A stretch of 64,000 nt of DNA from Synechococcus sp. AG-679-C18. Lineage in GTDB: Bacteria; Cyanobacteriota; Cyanobacteriia; PCC-6307; Cyanobiaceae. The translations under genes were made by a program, and so were the position numbers. Shown one piece after another: positions 1 to 8,359 of the stretch (the first letter of the stretch is position 1; each line of letters starts with the position of its first letter). The DNA is taken from positions 46,712 through 110,711 of the forward strand of contig QCUL01000004.1 of NCBI GenBank assembly GCA_003210755.1, in the 5' to 3' direction. A model generated the notes under the pieces. That model made no database searches. It saw only the letters and a program-made list of their open reading frames with translations, and was not told the origin of the DNA.

Positions 1-123
1 GGAAGTGATCCCGAATTGTGGGTGGAGAGGATCCCTTATCCGGAAACGAGGCTTTACACCAAAAAGGTCCTAGGGAATCTCTGGGCCTATCTCGGATCAG
101 GTGATGACCAATGCGACAGCTGA
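1..123 (+). CDS. Lytic transglycosylase, C-terminal end (partial)
   Basis: An open frame enters from the left edge and stops at TGA 121-123, leaving 40 codons. The segment LWVERIPYPETRLYTKKVL resembles the C-terminal end of Slt-type soluble lytic transglycosylases, which cleave the peptidoglycan glycan strand in the periplasm; that family ends with a similar IPxxETRxYVxxVL block. The catalytic domain lies outside the window, so the assignment rests on this short motif. Its last 27 bases overlap the end of the convergent membrane-protein gene. Confidence 0.6.
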   Translation, partial: GSDPELWVERIPYPETRLYTKKVLGNLWAYLGSGDDQCDS

Positions 124-600
124 AGCAAGGGGGTTCGGCAGATCCTTACCAAGCCATACACCCGAAAGCACCAGCGCGGCTAACCAAAAAGCCGTGACCT
201 GAGGAGGGGGAACTACTTTGATACGAGTGAGGTCTAGTCGTGCCAACAAGATGGCTGAAGCCAAAATCAAAACATCAGAAAGCAAGCTCAAACTGAGCAC
301 ATAAAGACCCACCGTGATCACAAGCAAAAGGGTTGCCACCAGGCTGAGCACCCGGCTGGAGGCCATCAGCAAGGACATTTGGCGGAGAAGGACATCAGGC
401 ATGGTGCAAATCAGCACAATCGCAAGTGATTGCAGCACCTCTACTGTCCAGAAAAGTGAGGAAGGCACACGGCGGAACGCAATCAGATGTGCACTTTCGA
501 TCGACCAATGGTGACCGAGAAAGACAGCAACTCCAAACAGCACCAGAAGTAGGGGTGCTCGGAACGGCAGCAACAGGAAGCGAAGAAAAGGCATCAGCAA
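97..600 (-). CDS. Conserved hypothetical membrane protein
   Basis: A 167-residue, very hydrophobic protein with about five predicted membrane segments (roughly residues 4-29, 50-70, 84-103, 104-122 and 135-150). I recognise no catalytic motif or named family. A second ATG two codons inside the frame is an equally good start. The gene converges on the transglycosylase end and is divergent from the thioredoxin gene that follows. A cyanobacterial inner-membrane protein of unknown function is the most that can be said. Confidence 0.6.
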   Translation of the reverse strand: MLMPFLRFLLLPFRAPLLLVLFGVAVFLGHHWSIESAHLIAFRRVPSSLFWTVEVLQSLAIVLICTMPDVLLRQMSLLMASSRVLSLVATLLLVITVGLYVLSLSLLSDVLILASAILLARLDLTRIKVVPPPQVTAFWLAALVLSGVWLGKDLPNPLASAVALVIT

Positions 601-724
601 GCAGCCGACGGTCGATCGATGAAATCAGCGAGAAAGCAGATCACAACAACAGAATTTGCTTTCAAACGCTAGCAACAACAATTGCTGAAGCCTGCCAGAG
701 TGAAGCTCGAAGTTGCTTTCCGGC

Positions 725-1270
725 ATGACCGGCAGTTCTGCCACCGCCACTCTGACCCCATTCCAAAAGGGGTTGCTCCTGATCACGGCACTCGTCCTCG
801 CTGCAGGATTGTTTTTGCTTCGCAATGGTCTGCACCAGGAAGCTCCTCTCGACCAGCTGGCCAGGCAATCCCTGGATCCAGATGTCGCACTAAGCAATTC
901 CAGGCCCACCGTTCTGGAGTTTTACGCAGACTGGTGTGAGGCATGCCAAGCCATGGCCCCTGCAATGCTCCAAACCGAAACAGCTCATGTTGATCAATTG
1001 GACATTGTTCTTGTGAATATTGATAACCCACGTTGGCTGGATCTGATCGATCGTTATGACGTCACAGGTATTCCCCAGCTCAATTTGTTTGCTGCAGATG
1101 GCTCCATGCGCGGACGTTCTGTTGGGGCGAGAACAGCAGACCAATTGGAATCGTTAGCGGTCGCACTGATTGAGGATGGGCCTTTGCCTCAGCTTGCAGG
1201 AGTTGGTTCCACCAGCACAGTCCCTGCTATCGAGCCAGTTTCAAGCCCAGGACCTCGCAGCCACAGCTGA
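725..1270 (+). CDS. txlA: Membrane-anchored thioredoxin-like protein (TxlA/HCF164 type)
   Basis: The protein has an N-terminal membrane anchor (about residues 13-33 from the ATG at 725) followed by a thioredoxin fold with the active-site motif WCEAC. The cis-proline region reads GIPQLNLF. This layout matches cyanobacterial TxlA and plant HCF164, thiol-disulfide proteins that face the lumen or periplasm and help assemble photosynthetic or cytochrome complexes. An upstream TTG at 713 is possible but the ATG is preferred. The C-terminus ends in a Ser/Pro-rich tail. It lies 7 bases upstream of the thyX start, so the two are probably co-transcribed. Confidence 0.8.
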   Translation: MTGSSATATLTPFQKGLLLITALVLAAGLFLLRNGLHQEAPLDQLARQSLDPDVALSNSRPTVLEFYADWCEACQAMAPAMLQTETAHVDQLDIVLVNIDNPRWLDLIDRYDVTGIPQLNLFAADGSMRGRSVGARTADQLESLAVALIEDGPLPQLAGVGSTSTVPAIEPVSSPGPRSHS

Positions 1271-1277
1271 ACAAAAC

Positions 1278-2030
1278 ATGATTCGTTCATCGCAAACGAC
1301 AACTATGGACTCTCGTTTTCGAGTTGACCTGATCGCAGCAACCCCGAATCCACAACAGTGCGTTTACGTCGGAATGCATCAGGACTACAGCGAAGGCTTC
1401 GTTGCCGCAGATCGAGCCCAATGGCCGGATGAAGCCAAAGCGGGTGAGATCTGCGTCAAACGCCTGCTCGCGGGAGAGCGAGGTCATTTCGGTCCGATGG
1501 AGCATGCCCAGATCGTATTGAACGTGGGCTGGTTTCCTCACTCCGTGATGCAACAGGCACGGACACACCGGGTTGGCGTCAGCTTTGATGTGCAGTCCAT
1601 GAGGTATACAGGCGATCGCATCTGCAGAGCGTCGGCCGGTGACTTAGACCTGGAGGAAGTGTTTTATTTGCGCCCTGTTGGTGAGTACAGAGACCGTCAG
1701 GGAAAGAAATACTTTTACAGCGAGGTTGAGAGACAAAAAGATTTAAATCACTGCCGGATCGGCGCCGATCGATATCAGGAATTACTCCAGGCCGGCTTTT
1801 CGGAAGAACACGCTCGAGGCATTCTCCCCTTCGATTACAGGCAGCACTTTGTGGTGAGCTTCACGCTGCGCGCCTTTCTTCACTTCATGGATCTACGAGC
1901 CAAGCTTGATGCACAGCAAGAAATCCGCGAGCTCTGCGATCTGATGTGGCCCCATCTCCAAACATGGACACCAGAATTTGCCGCTTGGTACGAAAAAACT
2001 AGGCTACATAAAGCGAGGCTTGCGCCATAA
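1278..2030 (+). CDS. thyX: FAD-dependent thymidylate synthase ThyX
   Basis: Makes dTMP from dUMP using methylenetetrahydrofolate, with FAD and NAD(P)H. The signature region at about residues 95-110 reads RTHRVGVSFDVQSMRY. It corresponds to the ThyX motif RHRx7S...RY but has eight residues instead of seven between the Arg and Ser. The start is ATG 1278 or ATG 1305; a longer frame beginning at 1170 overlaps the thioredoxin gene and is unlikely. Length is 250 or 241 residues. dcd, which supplies dUMP precursors, lies downstream on the opposite strand, so pyrimidine deoxynucleotide supply is clustered here. Confidence 0.93.
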   Translation: MIRSSQTTTMDSRFRVDLIAATPNPQQCVYVGMHQDYSEGFVAADRAQWPDEAKAGEICVKRLLAGERGHFGPMEHAQIVLNVGWFPHSVMQQARTHRVGVSFDVQSMRYTGDRICRASAGDLDLEEVFYLRPVGEYRDRQGKKYFYSEVERQKDLNHCRIGADRYQELLQAGFSEEHARGILPFDYRQHFVVSFTLRAFLHFMDLRAKLDAQQEIRELCDLMWPHLQTWTPEFAAWYEKTRLHKARLAP

Positions 2031-2296
2031 TCAAATTTCTAAAAAACTCTAACAGAACCTATGACGGGAATTTATAAAGCATATTAAAGTTACGATAATT
2101 TTCGATCAACCATTGATCGCTTGACTTAAATTCAATATTTTAATTTCCCAGACCAAGCGCTTACAAGAATATTAAATTAAGCCGATAGAAATAAAGTCGG
2201 TGCCATACATAGAATCACTTAGCCAAAACCTCTCAGTCAACGAAATGCGAGCAAGTTATCAGATAAAAACATCATCACAGACGTTTAAGATGCCAA

Positions 2297-2890
2297 TCAG
2301 ACCTTAGCCAAAGTTACCCTTTCAGGTTGATGTTGGTACTTTCCCCTACGATCGCTATAAGTAGTTTCACACGGATCGCCTTCAAAAAATAACAACTGGC
2401 AAATGCCTTCATTGGCATAAATACGGCAATCAGCGCCAGAACTATTACTGAATTCCAAAGTCAGATGCCCTTCCCAACCAGCTTCTGCGGGAGTTGTATT
2501 CACGATAATCCCCAAGCGTGCATAAGTACTCTTACCGAGGCAAATCACCGTGATATTGGGCGGCACACGCATTTTTTCAAGAGCGACACCGAGGCCATAA
2601 GAATGAGACGGAAGAATGAAATAGTCCCCATCATTGTCATGATGAATGGGTGTTGATTCAAGATTGTTTGGATTAAAACGCTTGGGATTCATGATCGTGC
2701 CTGGTACGTGGCGAAAAATCAAAAACTCCTTGGCCGAAAGTCTCAAGTCATAGCCATAAGACGAGCATCCAAAGCTAAGAACTGGACTTTCCCTTTGATC
2801 TGGATCCAAATGGCGCACCAACCCTGATTGAAAAGGCTCGAGCATCCCTGCATCAGCCTGATCCGTAATCCAACGATCGTTTTTCAGCAT
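2297..2890 (-). CDS. dcd: dCTP deaminase
   Basis: Converts dCTP to dUTP, the first step towards dUMP and then dTMP. The 197-residue length fits the family. The motif GKSTYARLGI carries the family Ser and Arg, and AEAGWEGHLTLEFSN carries the catalytic Glu. The start ATG overlaps the stop of the upstream CobO-like gene by one base (TAATG), indicating translational coupling. Confidence 0.95.
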   Translation of the reverse strand: MLKNDRWITDQADAGMLEPFQSGLVRHLDPDQRESPVLSFGCSSYGYDLRLSAKEFLIFRHVPGTIMNPKRFNPNNLESTPIHHDNDGDYFILPSHSYGLGVALEKMRVPPNITVICLGKSTYARLGIIVNTTPAEAGWEGHLTLEFSNSSGADCRIYANEGICQLLFFEGDPCETTYSDRRGKYQHQPERVTLAKV

Positions 2891-3498
2891 TAAAAACCTC
2901 GACGCAATTCAGTGACTTGGTCAGCCATCTCCATCATCTCCGCGGGGATCTCGGGCCCAGTCACGATCACGTCCATCGCAGATGGTCTTTGCTCCAATAC
3001 CGACAACACATCCTCATGACTGAGATAACCGAGCTTCATCGCTAAGCCGACCTCATCTAAAACAAGTTGATCTAAGGATCCCTCTAAAAGATGGGTTTTA
3101 CAGATCTGCCACACCTCCTGAACCGCGTGTTTGACCTCGTCATCGGTTGTCGCCGCTGGGTCGGATAAGCACTCCGTTACGGACGGTCGCAACCAACGAA
3201 GGCGATCGCAAAGGGTGAGACTGCTCAAGGGGCCTTGATCCACCCCACCCTTGAGAAACTGAGCGATCAAGACATTGCTTCCTAGACCTGCTGTCCGTAA
3301 CGCCTGACTTAACACTCCGGAGAAACTCCCTCGAAACGGGGCGGTATGCACCTGAAGCTGACCTTCAGGTGCAGCTAAATGCAGAGATGGGCGGGCCTCT
3401 ACAGACGACAGATGCCGAAGCCCTGCTCTCTCGAGAGCCCCGTTTTCATTAGTCCGCGACTCACGCGAATGATGGTTAGGGCTGAGGCTGACTGTCAT
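2890..3498 (-). CDS. CobO/BtuR-family protein with degenerate P-loop
   Basis: A 202-residue homologue of ATP:cob(I)alamin adenosyltransferase (CobO/BtuR). The family pattern LRAAGxGxxVLxxQFLKG is present as LRTAGLGSNVLIAQFLKGG, and the later LDQLVLDEVGLAMKLGYL and VIVTGPEIP blocks match CobO. The normal Walker A loop (GxGKGKT) is replaced at about residues 51-60 by HTAPFRGSFS, which lacks the Lys and Thr needed to bind ATP in the usual way. The start is set at ATG 3498; frames starting further upstream add a non-conserved extension. Function may have drifted from adenosylation. Confidence 0.75.
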   Translation of the reverse strand: MTVSLSPNHHSRESRTNENGALERAGLRHLSSVEARPSLHLAAPEGQLQVHTAPFRGSFSGVLSQALRTAGLGSNVLIAQFLKGGVDQGPLSSLTLCDRLRWLRPSVTECLSDPAATTDDEVKHAVQEVWQICKTHLLEGSLDQLVLDEVGLAMKLGYLSHEDVLSVLEQRPSAMDVIVTGPEIPAEMMEMADQVTELRRGF

Positions 3499-3632
3499 CT
3501 CGTTTGCCGATGTCCGGCAAATCCGGATGTAAGTGAATCTAGCGCTGCGAGTCCAATCCACAAGTCTTTTGACACCATCCATGGTGTGCCGAGTCAACTG
3601 GCAGGCTCAAAGCACCCCCTCACCATGGACTT

Positions 3633-4358
3633 ATGACCAACAGCTCTCGCCGTGACGGACGCCAGCCGGGCGACCTTCGCCCCTTCTCTATTAACTGGGA
3701 TCCGATGGGATTTGCCCTGAGTTCTGTGATCATCCACAGTGGCCGAACAGCTGTTCTTTGCAGTGTTTGCCATCAGGAAGGTGTGCCTCGCTGGCGTAAA
3801 GATCAAGGCCAGGGATGGCTCAGCGCTGAGTACCGACTGCTTCCTGGATCCACGCCGGAACGTCAAAATCGAGAACTCCTTAAGTTGAGCGGCCGAACTC
3901 AAGAGATTCAGCGACTGATTGGTCGCAGCCTGCGCGCAGCAATCGACATGCAAGTTCTTGGCGAGAACACATTGAAAATTGATTGTGATGTGATTCAGGC
4001 AGATGCAGGCACCCGAACCGCTGCCATCAGCGGTTCATGGATTGCCCTTCAAAGAGCCTGTGAGCGGCTAGTTCAGCAAGGTGTCCTTAATTCCAACCCA
4101 GTCCAATCTCAAGTGGCAGCAATATCTGTTGGCGTGATCAACAACCTCGCGCTTCTCGATCTCGACTACAGCGAAGACAGCCAGGCCGACGTGGATCTGA
4201 ATGTAGTGATGAATGGAGATGGGAAATTACTTGAAGTGCAGGGGACAGCAGAGGGCGCCCCTTTCAGCCGTAACCAGCTCAATGAACTGCTGGACCTAGC
4301 CGAACCTGGCCTCAAACACCTAATGAAGGATCAGAGAACGGCACTTTCGGCTAAGTAA
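3633..4358 (+). CDS. rph: Ribonuclease PH
   Basis: A phosphate-dependent 3'-5' exoribonuclease that trims the 3' ends of tRNA precursors. The 241-residue length and the blocks [64 protein letters not shown] and [21 protein letters not shown] match RNase PH throughout, including the phosphate-site GTRTA. The gene starts at ATG 3633 and diverges from the CobO-like/dcd pair, so both promoters must lie in about 135 bases. Confidence 0.95.
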   Translation: MTNSSRRDGRQPGDLRPFSINWDPMGFALSSVIIHSGRTAVLCSVCHQEGVPRWRKDQGQGWLSAEYRLLPGSTPERQNRELLKLSGRTQEIQRLIGRSLRAAIDMQVLGENTLKIDCDVIQADAGTRTAAISGSWIALQRACERLVQQGVLNSNPVQSQVAAISVGVINNLALLDLDYSEDSQADVDLNVVMNGDGKLLEVQGTAEGAPFSRNQLNELLDLAEPGLKHLMKDQRTALSAK

Positions 4359-4373
4359 ACAAGCCGGAATTTC

Positions 4374-4415
4374 GTGTGCATTGCTACACGGGCTGGAAGG
4401 GCTGATCCATAACAT
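4374..4415 (+). promoter_or_regulatory. Candidate NtcA-activated promoter of ntcA
   Basis: GTG-N8-TAC at 4374-4387 sits inside a larger GTGT-N8-ACAC inverted repeat and differs by one base from the NtcA consensus GTA-N8-TAC. A -10 element TAACAT lies at 4410-4415. The site centre (4380.5) falls 41.5 bases before a start inferred near 4422, the classic geometry of NtcA class II activation. The implied leader to the ATG at 4437 is only about 15 bases. Autoregulation of ntcA is known in other cyanobacteria; here it is inferred. Confidence 0.6.
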
Positions 4416-4436
4416 CTCGACATACGCGCTGGATAC

Positions 4437-5171
4437 ATGGCCGAGGTCAGCCGCGGCTTCAGCCGCTACGCACCACCAACAATTCGCCCCATGGGTTCAA
4501 GCTTGGGAGCCTCCTCGGTTCCTACTAGCCGAACCCTTCAGGACGTTATTCGTGGACTCGATGGTGCCAACTCAGAGATGGTGGAGCGTGGGAAAACAAT
4601 CTTTTTCCCTGGAGATCCTGCTGAGAAGGTCTATCTCATTCGTCGTGGAGCCGTTCGCCTCTCAAGGGTGTACGAATCTGGCGAAGAGATCACGGTTGCC
4701 CTGTTGAGAGAAAACAGCCTGTTTGGCGTTCTGTCTCTGCTGACAGGCCACCGCTCAGATCGTTTTTATCATTCGATCGCCTTCACGCGAGTGGAAATGT
4801 TGACAGCTCCAGCCACCTCTGTTCGACAGGCCATTGAGGGTGATACCAGCGTTGGGCTTTTGTTGTTACAGGGTCTTTCAAGCAGAATTCTTCAGACGGA
4901 AACGATGATTGAAACCCTCACTCATCGGGATATGTCGTCCCGACTGGTGAGTTTTCTACTGGTCCTTTGCAGAGATTTCGGAGTACCTGGAGAACGTGGT
5001 ATCACGATCGATTTACGCCTCTCCCATCAAGCCATTGCAGAGGCCATTGGTTCCACCCGAGTAACCATCACCCGTCTTCTGGGCGATCTCAAGTCATCGG
5101 GACTTGTTGACATCGATCGCAAAAAAATCACCGTTCTCGATCCAATCACTCTCGCCAAGCGTTTCAGCTGA
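4437..5171 (+). CDS. ntcA: Global nitrogen regulator NtcA
   Basis: A CRP/FNR-family transcription factor that senses 2-oxoglutarate and controls nitrogen assimilation. It has an N-terminal cyclic-nucleotide-like beta barrel (about residues 40-140; [20 protein letters not shown]), a dimerisation helix, and a C-terminal helix-turn-helix, [19 protein letters not shown]. The recognition helix matches NtcA rather than other CRP proteins. The start ATG 4437 gives 244 residues; ATG 4491 would give 226. A likely target in this window is amt at 25 kb. Confidence 0.96.
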   Translation: MAEVSRGFSRYAPPTIRPMGSSLGASSVPTSRTLQDVIRGLDGANSEMVERGKTIFFPGDPAEKVYLIRRGAVRLSRVYESGEEITVALLRENSLFGVLSLLTGHRSDRFYHSIAFTRVEMLTAPATSVRQAIEGDTSVGLLLLQGLSSRILQTETMIETLTHRDMSSRLVSFLLVLCRDFGVPGERGITIDLRLSHQAIAEAIGSTRVTITRLLGDLKSSGLVDIDRKKITVLDPITLAKRFS

Positions 5172-5222
5172 CCACGCAGGTGAAGATGGACTTCCCATCC
5201 GAACTCTGATCTTTAACTCTCC

Positions 5223-6353
5223 GTGACCGGCTGGTTCCTACTTCTCGCTCTGCTCGTCCTTGGCGGTGTGCTCTCAACGCTGGGAGATCGCCTTGGTTCA
5301 CGTGTGGGGAAAGCTCGCCTCAGCTTGCTTGGACTAAGGCCCAAGCGCACGGCTGTAGTGATTACGGTGCTGACAGGCAGCCTGATCAGTGCTCTTTCAC
5401 TTGGATTGTTGTTGCTCGTCAGTCGACAGCTAAGGGTTGGCTTGTTTGAACTCAATGATTTGCAAAACAGATTGCGAAGCAGTCGCTCCGATCTGAAGAC
5501 GAGTAAACGCGCGCAGAAGCAAGCCAGCAAAGAGCTAACTGCGGCACAACAGCGAGCCGCAGAACTTCGTCGCACACTTCTGCCTCTACAGGAGCAAACC
5601 CGCTCCCTAGAAGCTGAGCGGCAGCAACTGAGCCAAGACGTTGATGCGAAAGACATAGAAATCCAACGCACCGAAGAAGAACTTTCGACCGTGCGCGCAC
5701 AAATTCGCAGTGGCGAAGAGGAACTCAAACAACTCGAGGACACTCTTCTGGCGTTGCGACGCGGGAACGTTGCCATCAGCAGCGGCGAGCCTCTCGCCAC
5801 AGCAACCTTGAGGCTCGAACGCCCCGATCAGGCGAAGGATGTCATCGATCAATTACTTCGAGAAGCCAATCTTCAGGCTTATCAAAAAGTGTTGCCTGGC
5901 CAACCCGCAAAGAACCAGATTTTGCTTGTTCCGCGTTCAGATATCAAACGGCTAGAACAAGTGATCCAAAACACTGGCACTTGGGTTGTAAATATTCGTT
6001 CAGCGGCCAATGTCCTACTTGGTGAGACGGTGGTGTATGCCTTCCCTGAAGTTCGTTCGAATGTCACGGTGGCCAGAGAGGGTGAGGTTCTTGCCCGCAC
6101 AACCCTGGCCAGCAACGAGCGCGATCCTGACGCCGTAAGGAACCGTCTCAACCTGCTCCTCGCATCCACCTTGGCGGAAGTTCAAAGACGCGGTTCTCTC
6201 AGCAAAGGTCTGCAATTTGATGGAAATGCGATCAATTCTCTTGGGCAAGAGCTGATCGAACGCAGCGATGGACGGGCTGAGCTGGAGGCAGTGGCTCTTC
6301 GACGAAGCGAAACTGCAGACCCTGTTGCAATCGAACTGCGCCTCAGCCAATGA
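5223..6353 (+). CDS. DUF3084 membrane-anchored coiled-coil protein
   Basis: A 376-residue protein beginning at GTG 5223. It has a membrane segment near residues 1-18, another near 40-68, then a long coiled coil at about 75-180 rich in Gln, Glu, Arg and Leu. A globular C-terminal domain (about 190-376) follows, with LVPRSDIKRLEQVI and NVLLGETVVYAF. This is the architecture of the cyanobacterial DUF3084 family, whose function is unknown. The stop overlaps the start of the next gene (ATGA, 6350-6353), so the two are translationally coupled. Confidence 0.8.
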   Translation: MTGWFLLLALLVLGGVLSTLGDRLGSRVGKARLSLLGLRPKRTAVVITVLTGSLISALSLGLLLLVSRQLRVGLFELNDLQNRLRSSRSDLKTSKRAQKQASKELTAAQQRAAELRRTLLPLQEQTRSLEAERQQLSQDVDAKDIEIQRTEEELSTVRAQIRSGEEELKQLEDTLLALRRGNVAISSGEPLATATLRLERPDQAKDVIDQLLREANLQAYQKVLPGQPAKNQILLVPRSDIKRLEQVIQNTGTWVVNIRSAANVLLGETVVYAFPEVRSNVTVAREGEVLARTTLASNERDPDAVRNRLNLLLASTLAEVQRRGSLSKGLQFDGNAINSLGQELIERSDGRAELEAVALRRSETADPVAIELRLSQ

Positions 6354-6787
6354 CACGTGTAGTGGCCATAGATCCAGGCAGGAGCAAATGTGGCTTGCTG
6401 TTGGCAGACATCTCAACCAACACCGTGCTCTCTGGCTTGGTGTTGCCCGCTTCAGAAGTGCTTGATCAGCTAGTCATCTGGATGGATGCACCCAAGTTTG
6501 ATGAACTGGTCATCGGAGGTGGAACCAGTAGCCAGCTTTGGCAACAAAAACTTCCGCCTAACCTGCCGATCCATGTGGTGGACGAAACGGGGACCACGCT
6601 GCGGGCAAGAGAGCGCTACTGGAAGTTGTGGCCCCCACGGGGTTGGCAACGCTTACTACCCATTGGCCTATGCATCCCTTCAGGCGAACTAGACGCCATT
6701 GCAGCTCTTGTCATCCTTGAGGATCATCTTGGTCGATCTTTGCAGTGGCCTGGCCCTGATCCGCTCAGAAGCGGGCTCTCACGGTGA
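6350..6787 (+). CDS. RNase H-fold, YqgF/RuvX-like protein
   Basis: A 145-residue protein opening with MTRVVAIDPGRSKCGLLLAD. The first-strand Asp followed by PGxxxxG is typical of the YqgF/RuvC-like RNase H fold. A second strand carries FDELVIGGGT and a later VDETGTTLRARERY resembles the acidic second motif of that fold. Canonical YqgF processes 16S rRNA precursors; this is a divergent cyanobacterial relative, so the substrate is unknown. It is coupled to the DUF3084 gene by a 4-base overlap and converges on the DUF3146 gene with a 23-base overlap. Confidence 0.65.
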   Translation: MTRVVAIDPGRSKCGLLLADISTNTVLSGLVLPASEVLDQLVIWMDAPKFDELVIGGGTSSQLWQQKLPPNLPIHVVDETGTTLRARERYWKLWPPRGWQRLLPIGLCIPSGELDAIAALVILEDHLGRSLQWPGPDPLRSGLSR

Positions 6788-7022
6788 AGGTGTAATCACC
6801 TCCGGGTTCCAGGTTGTAGTCAGACTTCACTAAGAAGCGTAGTAATGCGTCCTGAATCAAGGCTCGCCCTAGGGAAGGCTCCACACTGAGTTCACCACGA
6901 TCGAAAAACCAACTGAATTGCCAGTTAAATCCACCTGCCTGAACTTCACCTTCAACACACTGATCCACGAAACTCTGACGTTGAACTCGAAGATGGGCTG
7001 TTGTAACTGGTAACGCAGCCAT
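6765..7022 (-). CDS. DUF3146 family protein
   Basis: An 85-residue protein matching the cyanobacterial DUF3146 family (FNWQFSWFFDRGELSVEPS, then a conserved C-terminal YTFTVRARF). Function is unknown. The start codon overlaps the pth stop by one base (TAATG), placing it at the end of a psbH-tatA-pth-DUF3146 operon. It overlaps the convergent RNase H-like gene by 23 bases. Confidence 0.8.
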   Translation of the reverse strand: MAALPVTTAHLRVQRQSFVDQCVEGEVQAGGFNWQFSWFFDRGELSVEPSLGRALIQDALLRFLVKSDYNLEPGGDYTFTVRARF

Positions 7023-7645
7023 TAAGCCTCAACATCAGGCTGCGCAAGCTGAAGCCCATTGATGTGATTTCCTGCAAGGTCAAGGCCTTGCGTCTGTATT
7101 CGTTCCAGGCCATCCACGACTTCGGACAGAACCTTGGTTAGCAGTGGCTCTTCCTCATTACTGAACCGTCCAAGAACGTGAGATACCGTTCTTGCCCTGC
7201 GCTCGCTTGGATTTTGCCCTGGTGCACCGATACCAATCCGCAGACGGGCAAAGTCTTGATTACCGAGATGCTGAATGGTGCTTTTTAGACCGTTGTGTCC
7301 ACCCGCAGATCCCTTTGATCGCAACCGCAAACGACCAAGCGGCAGATCCATATCATCGACAAGGACCAACATCTGGCTCGCCTCAAAACCAAACCAATCG
7401 AGAGCCGCGCGAATGGAACGACCGCTCTCATTCATATAAGTCTGCGGCATCAGAAGACGTAGACGAGACTCTCCTAAGCCCTTTTCAGCAAGTTGCCCTT
7501 GAAGCTTGGGCATCGAACGGAAGTTGCCTCCATCACGAGCAACCAATCGCTCTAAAACCATGAAGCCAACATTGTGACGTGTGTTGGCGTAGCGATTGCC
7601 AGGATTGCCCAAACCAACGACAAGGCGGAGGTCGCCGCGATTCAT
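7022..7645 (-). CDS. pth: Peptidyl-tRNA hydrolase
   Basis: Releases tRNA from prematurely terminated peptidyl-tRNA. The 207-residue length fits. Family motifs are present: VVGLGNPGNRYANTRHNVGF with the catalytic His, PQTYMNESG with the conserved Asn, LVDDMDLPLGRLRLR with the catalytic Asp, and GSAGGHNGLKSI-like GSAGGHNGLKST. It lies 4 bases downstream of tatA on the same strand. Confidence 0.95.
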   Translation of the reverse strand: MNRGDLRLVVGLGNPGNRYANTRHNVGFMVLERLVARDGGNFRSMPKLQGQLAEKGLGESRLRLLMPQTYMNESGRSIRAALDWFGFEASQMLVLVDDMDLPLGRLRLRSKGSAGGHNGLKSTIQHLGNQDFARLRIGIGAPGQNPSERRARTVSHVLGRFSNEEEPLLTKVLSEVVDGLERIQTQGLDLAGNHINGLQLAQPDVEA

Positions 7646-7649
7646 CGTT

Positions 7650-7916
7650 TTAATCAGCTGGGGGCGATGGCGAAACAGGAGGAAGAGACTCGTCGTCGGG
7701 AATAACTTCCAGAACTTTTGTTTTTTCGCCTACCGGCTCTGGATCAGCCATCGCCTTATTGATTTCACGCTCAAATTCTTTTGATGCCGACTGAAATCCC
7801 TTAAGAGTTTTTCCGAGGGTGCGTCCAAACTCTGGAAGCCTTTTGGGGCCAAACACCAGAAGGGCTACCGCCGCAATGACGGCCATTTCTGGTAGGCCAA
7901 TGCCGAAAACATTCAT
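7650..7916 (-). CDS. tatA: Twin-arginine translocase subunit TatA/E
   Basis: An 88-residue protein with an N-terminal membrane helix (about residues 3-20), the FGPKRLPE hinge, and an amphipathic helix (GRTLGKTLKGFQSASKEFE), followed by a charged then Pro-rich tail. This is the pore-forming TatA/TatE component that exports folded proteins across the thylakoid or plasma membrane. It lies between psbH (9 bases upstream) and pth. Confidence 0.93.
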   Translation of the reverse strand: MNVFGIGLPEMAVIAAVALLVFGPKRLPEFGRTLGKTLKGFQSASKEFEREINKAMADPEPVGEKTKVLEVIPDDESLPPVSPSPPAD

Positions 7917-7925
7917 TGGCTGTTC

Positions 7926-8132
7926 TCAGCCCAAGCCCAAGCCATTCCAATTCACATTGATGCCTTCAAGAATTAGCGACTTGTTGTAAAGCTGAAGGAT
8001 GATCAAAAGGAACACCAGAAATAGGGCCATAAAAATGCCCATGACAGGTGTTGTTCCCCAACCAGGAACGACCTTGCCGTATTCCGAATTCAGGGGGCGG
8101 AGCAAATCTCCCAGACGGGTGCGTTGAGCCAT
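7926..8132 (-). CDS. psbH: Photosystem II protein PsbH
   Basis: A 68-residue single-helix thylakoid protein of the PSII core. It starts [15 protein letters not shown] and continues with [14 protein letters not shown] before the membrane helix, all typical of PsbH. It heads the tatA-pth-DUF3146 operon and is divergent from psbN, with about 86 bases between their starts. Confidence 0.97.
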
Positions 8133-8218
8133 GGCAGCGCTGAAGTCTCGGGTTGAATTAAGTCCAGATACTGTAGGCGCACAGATCCTTAAAGGGGTCG
8201 ATCCTGTGGAGAGTTGTG

Positions 8219-8359
8219 ATGGAAAGTTCGTCCCCAGCCATGTCAGTGGCCCTTGCCGTGTTGGCAGCGGTAATTGGGCTAACGGGATTTGGGGTGTACA
8301 CAGCCTTTGGCCCCCCTTCTAAAAATCTCGACGATCCATTCGATGATCATGACGATTGA
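8219..8359 (+). CDS. psbN: Photosystem II-associated protein PsbN
   Basis: A 46-codon gene from ATG 8219 to TGA 8357-8359. The peptide starts [20 protein letters not shown] and ends in an acidic tail (PFDDHDD), with the single membrane helix and [12 protein letters not shown] block of PsbN. PsbN is needed for PSII assembly or repair and is classically encoded opposite psbH, as here. Its last 13 bases overlap the end of the convergent GH38 gene. Confidence 0.95.

Noticed and set aside
1170..1277. 36-codon N-terminal extension of thyX
   Set aside because: It overlaps the thioredoxin gene and precedes the conserved ThyX region; ATG 1278 or 1305 is more likely.
8131..8322. A 63-codon plus-strand frame between psbH and psbN
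   Set aside because: It overlaps the true psbN (8219-8359) in another frame and has no family resemblance.
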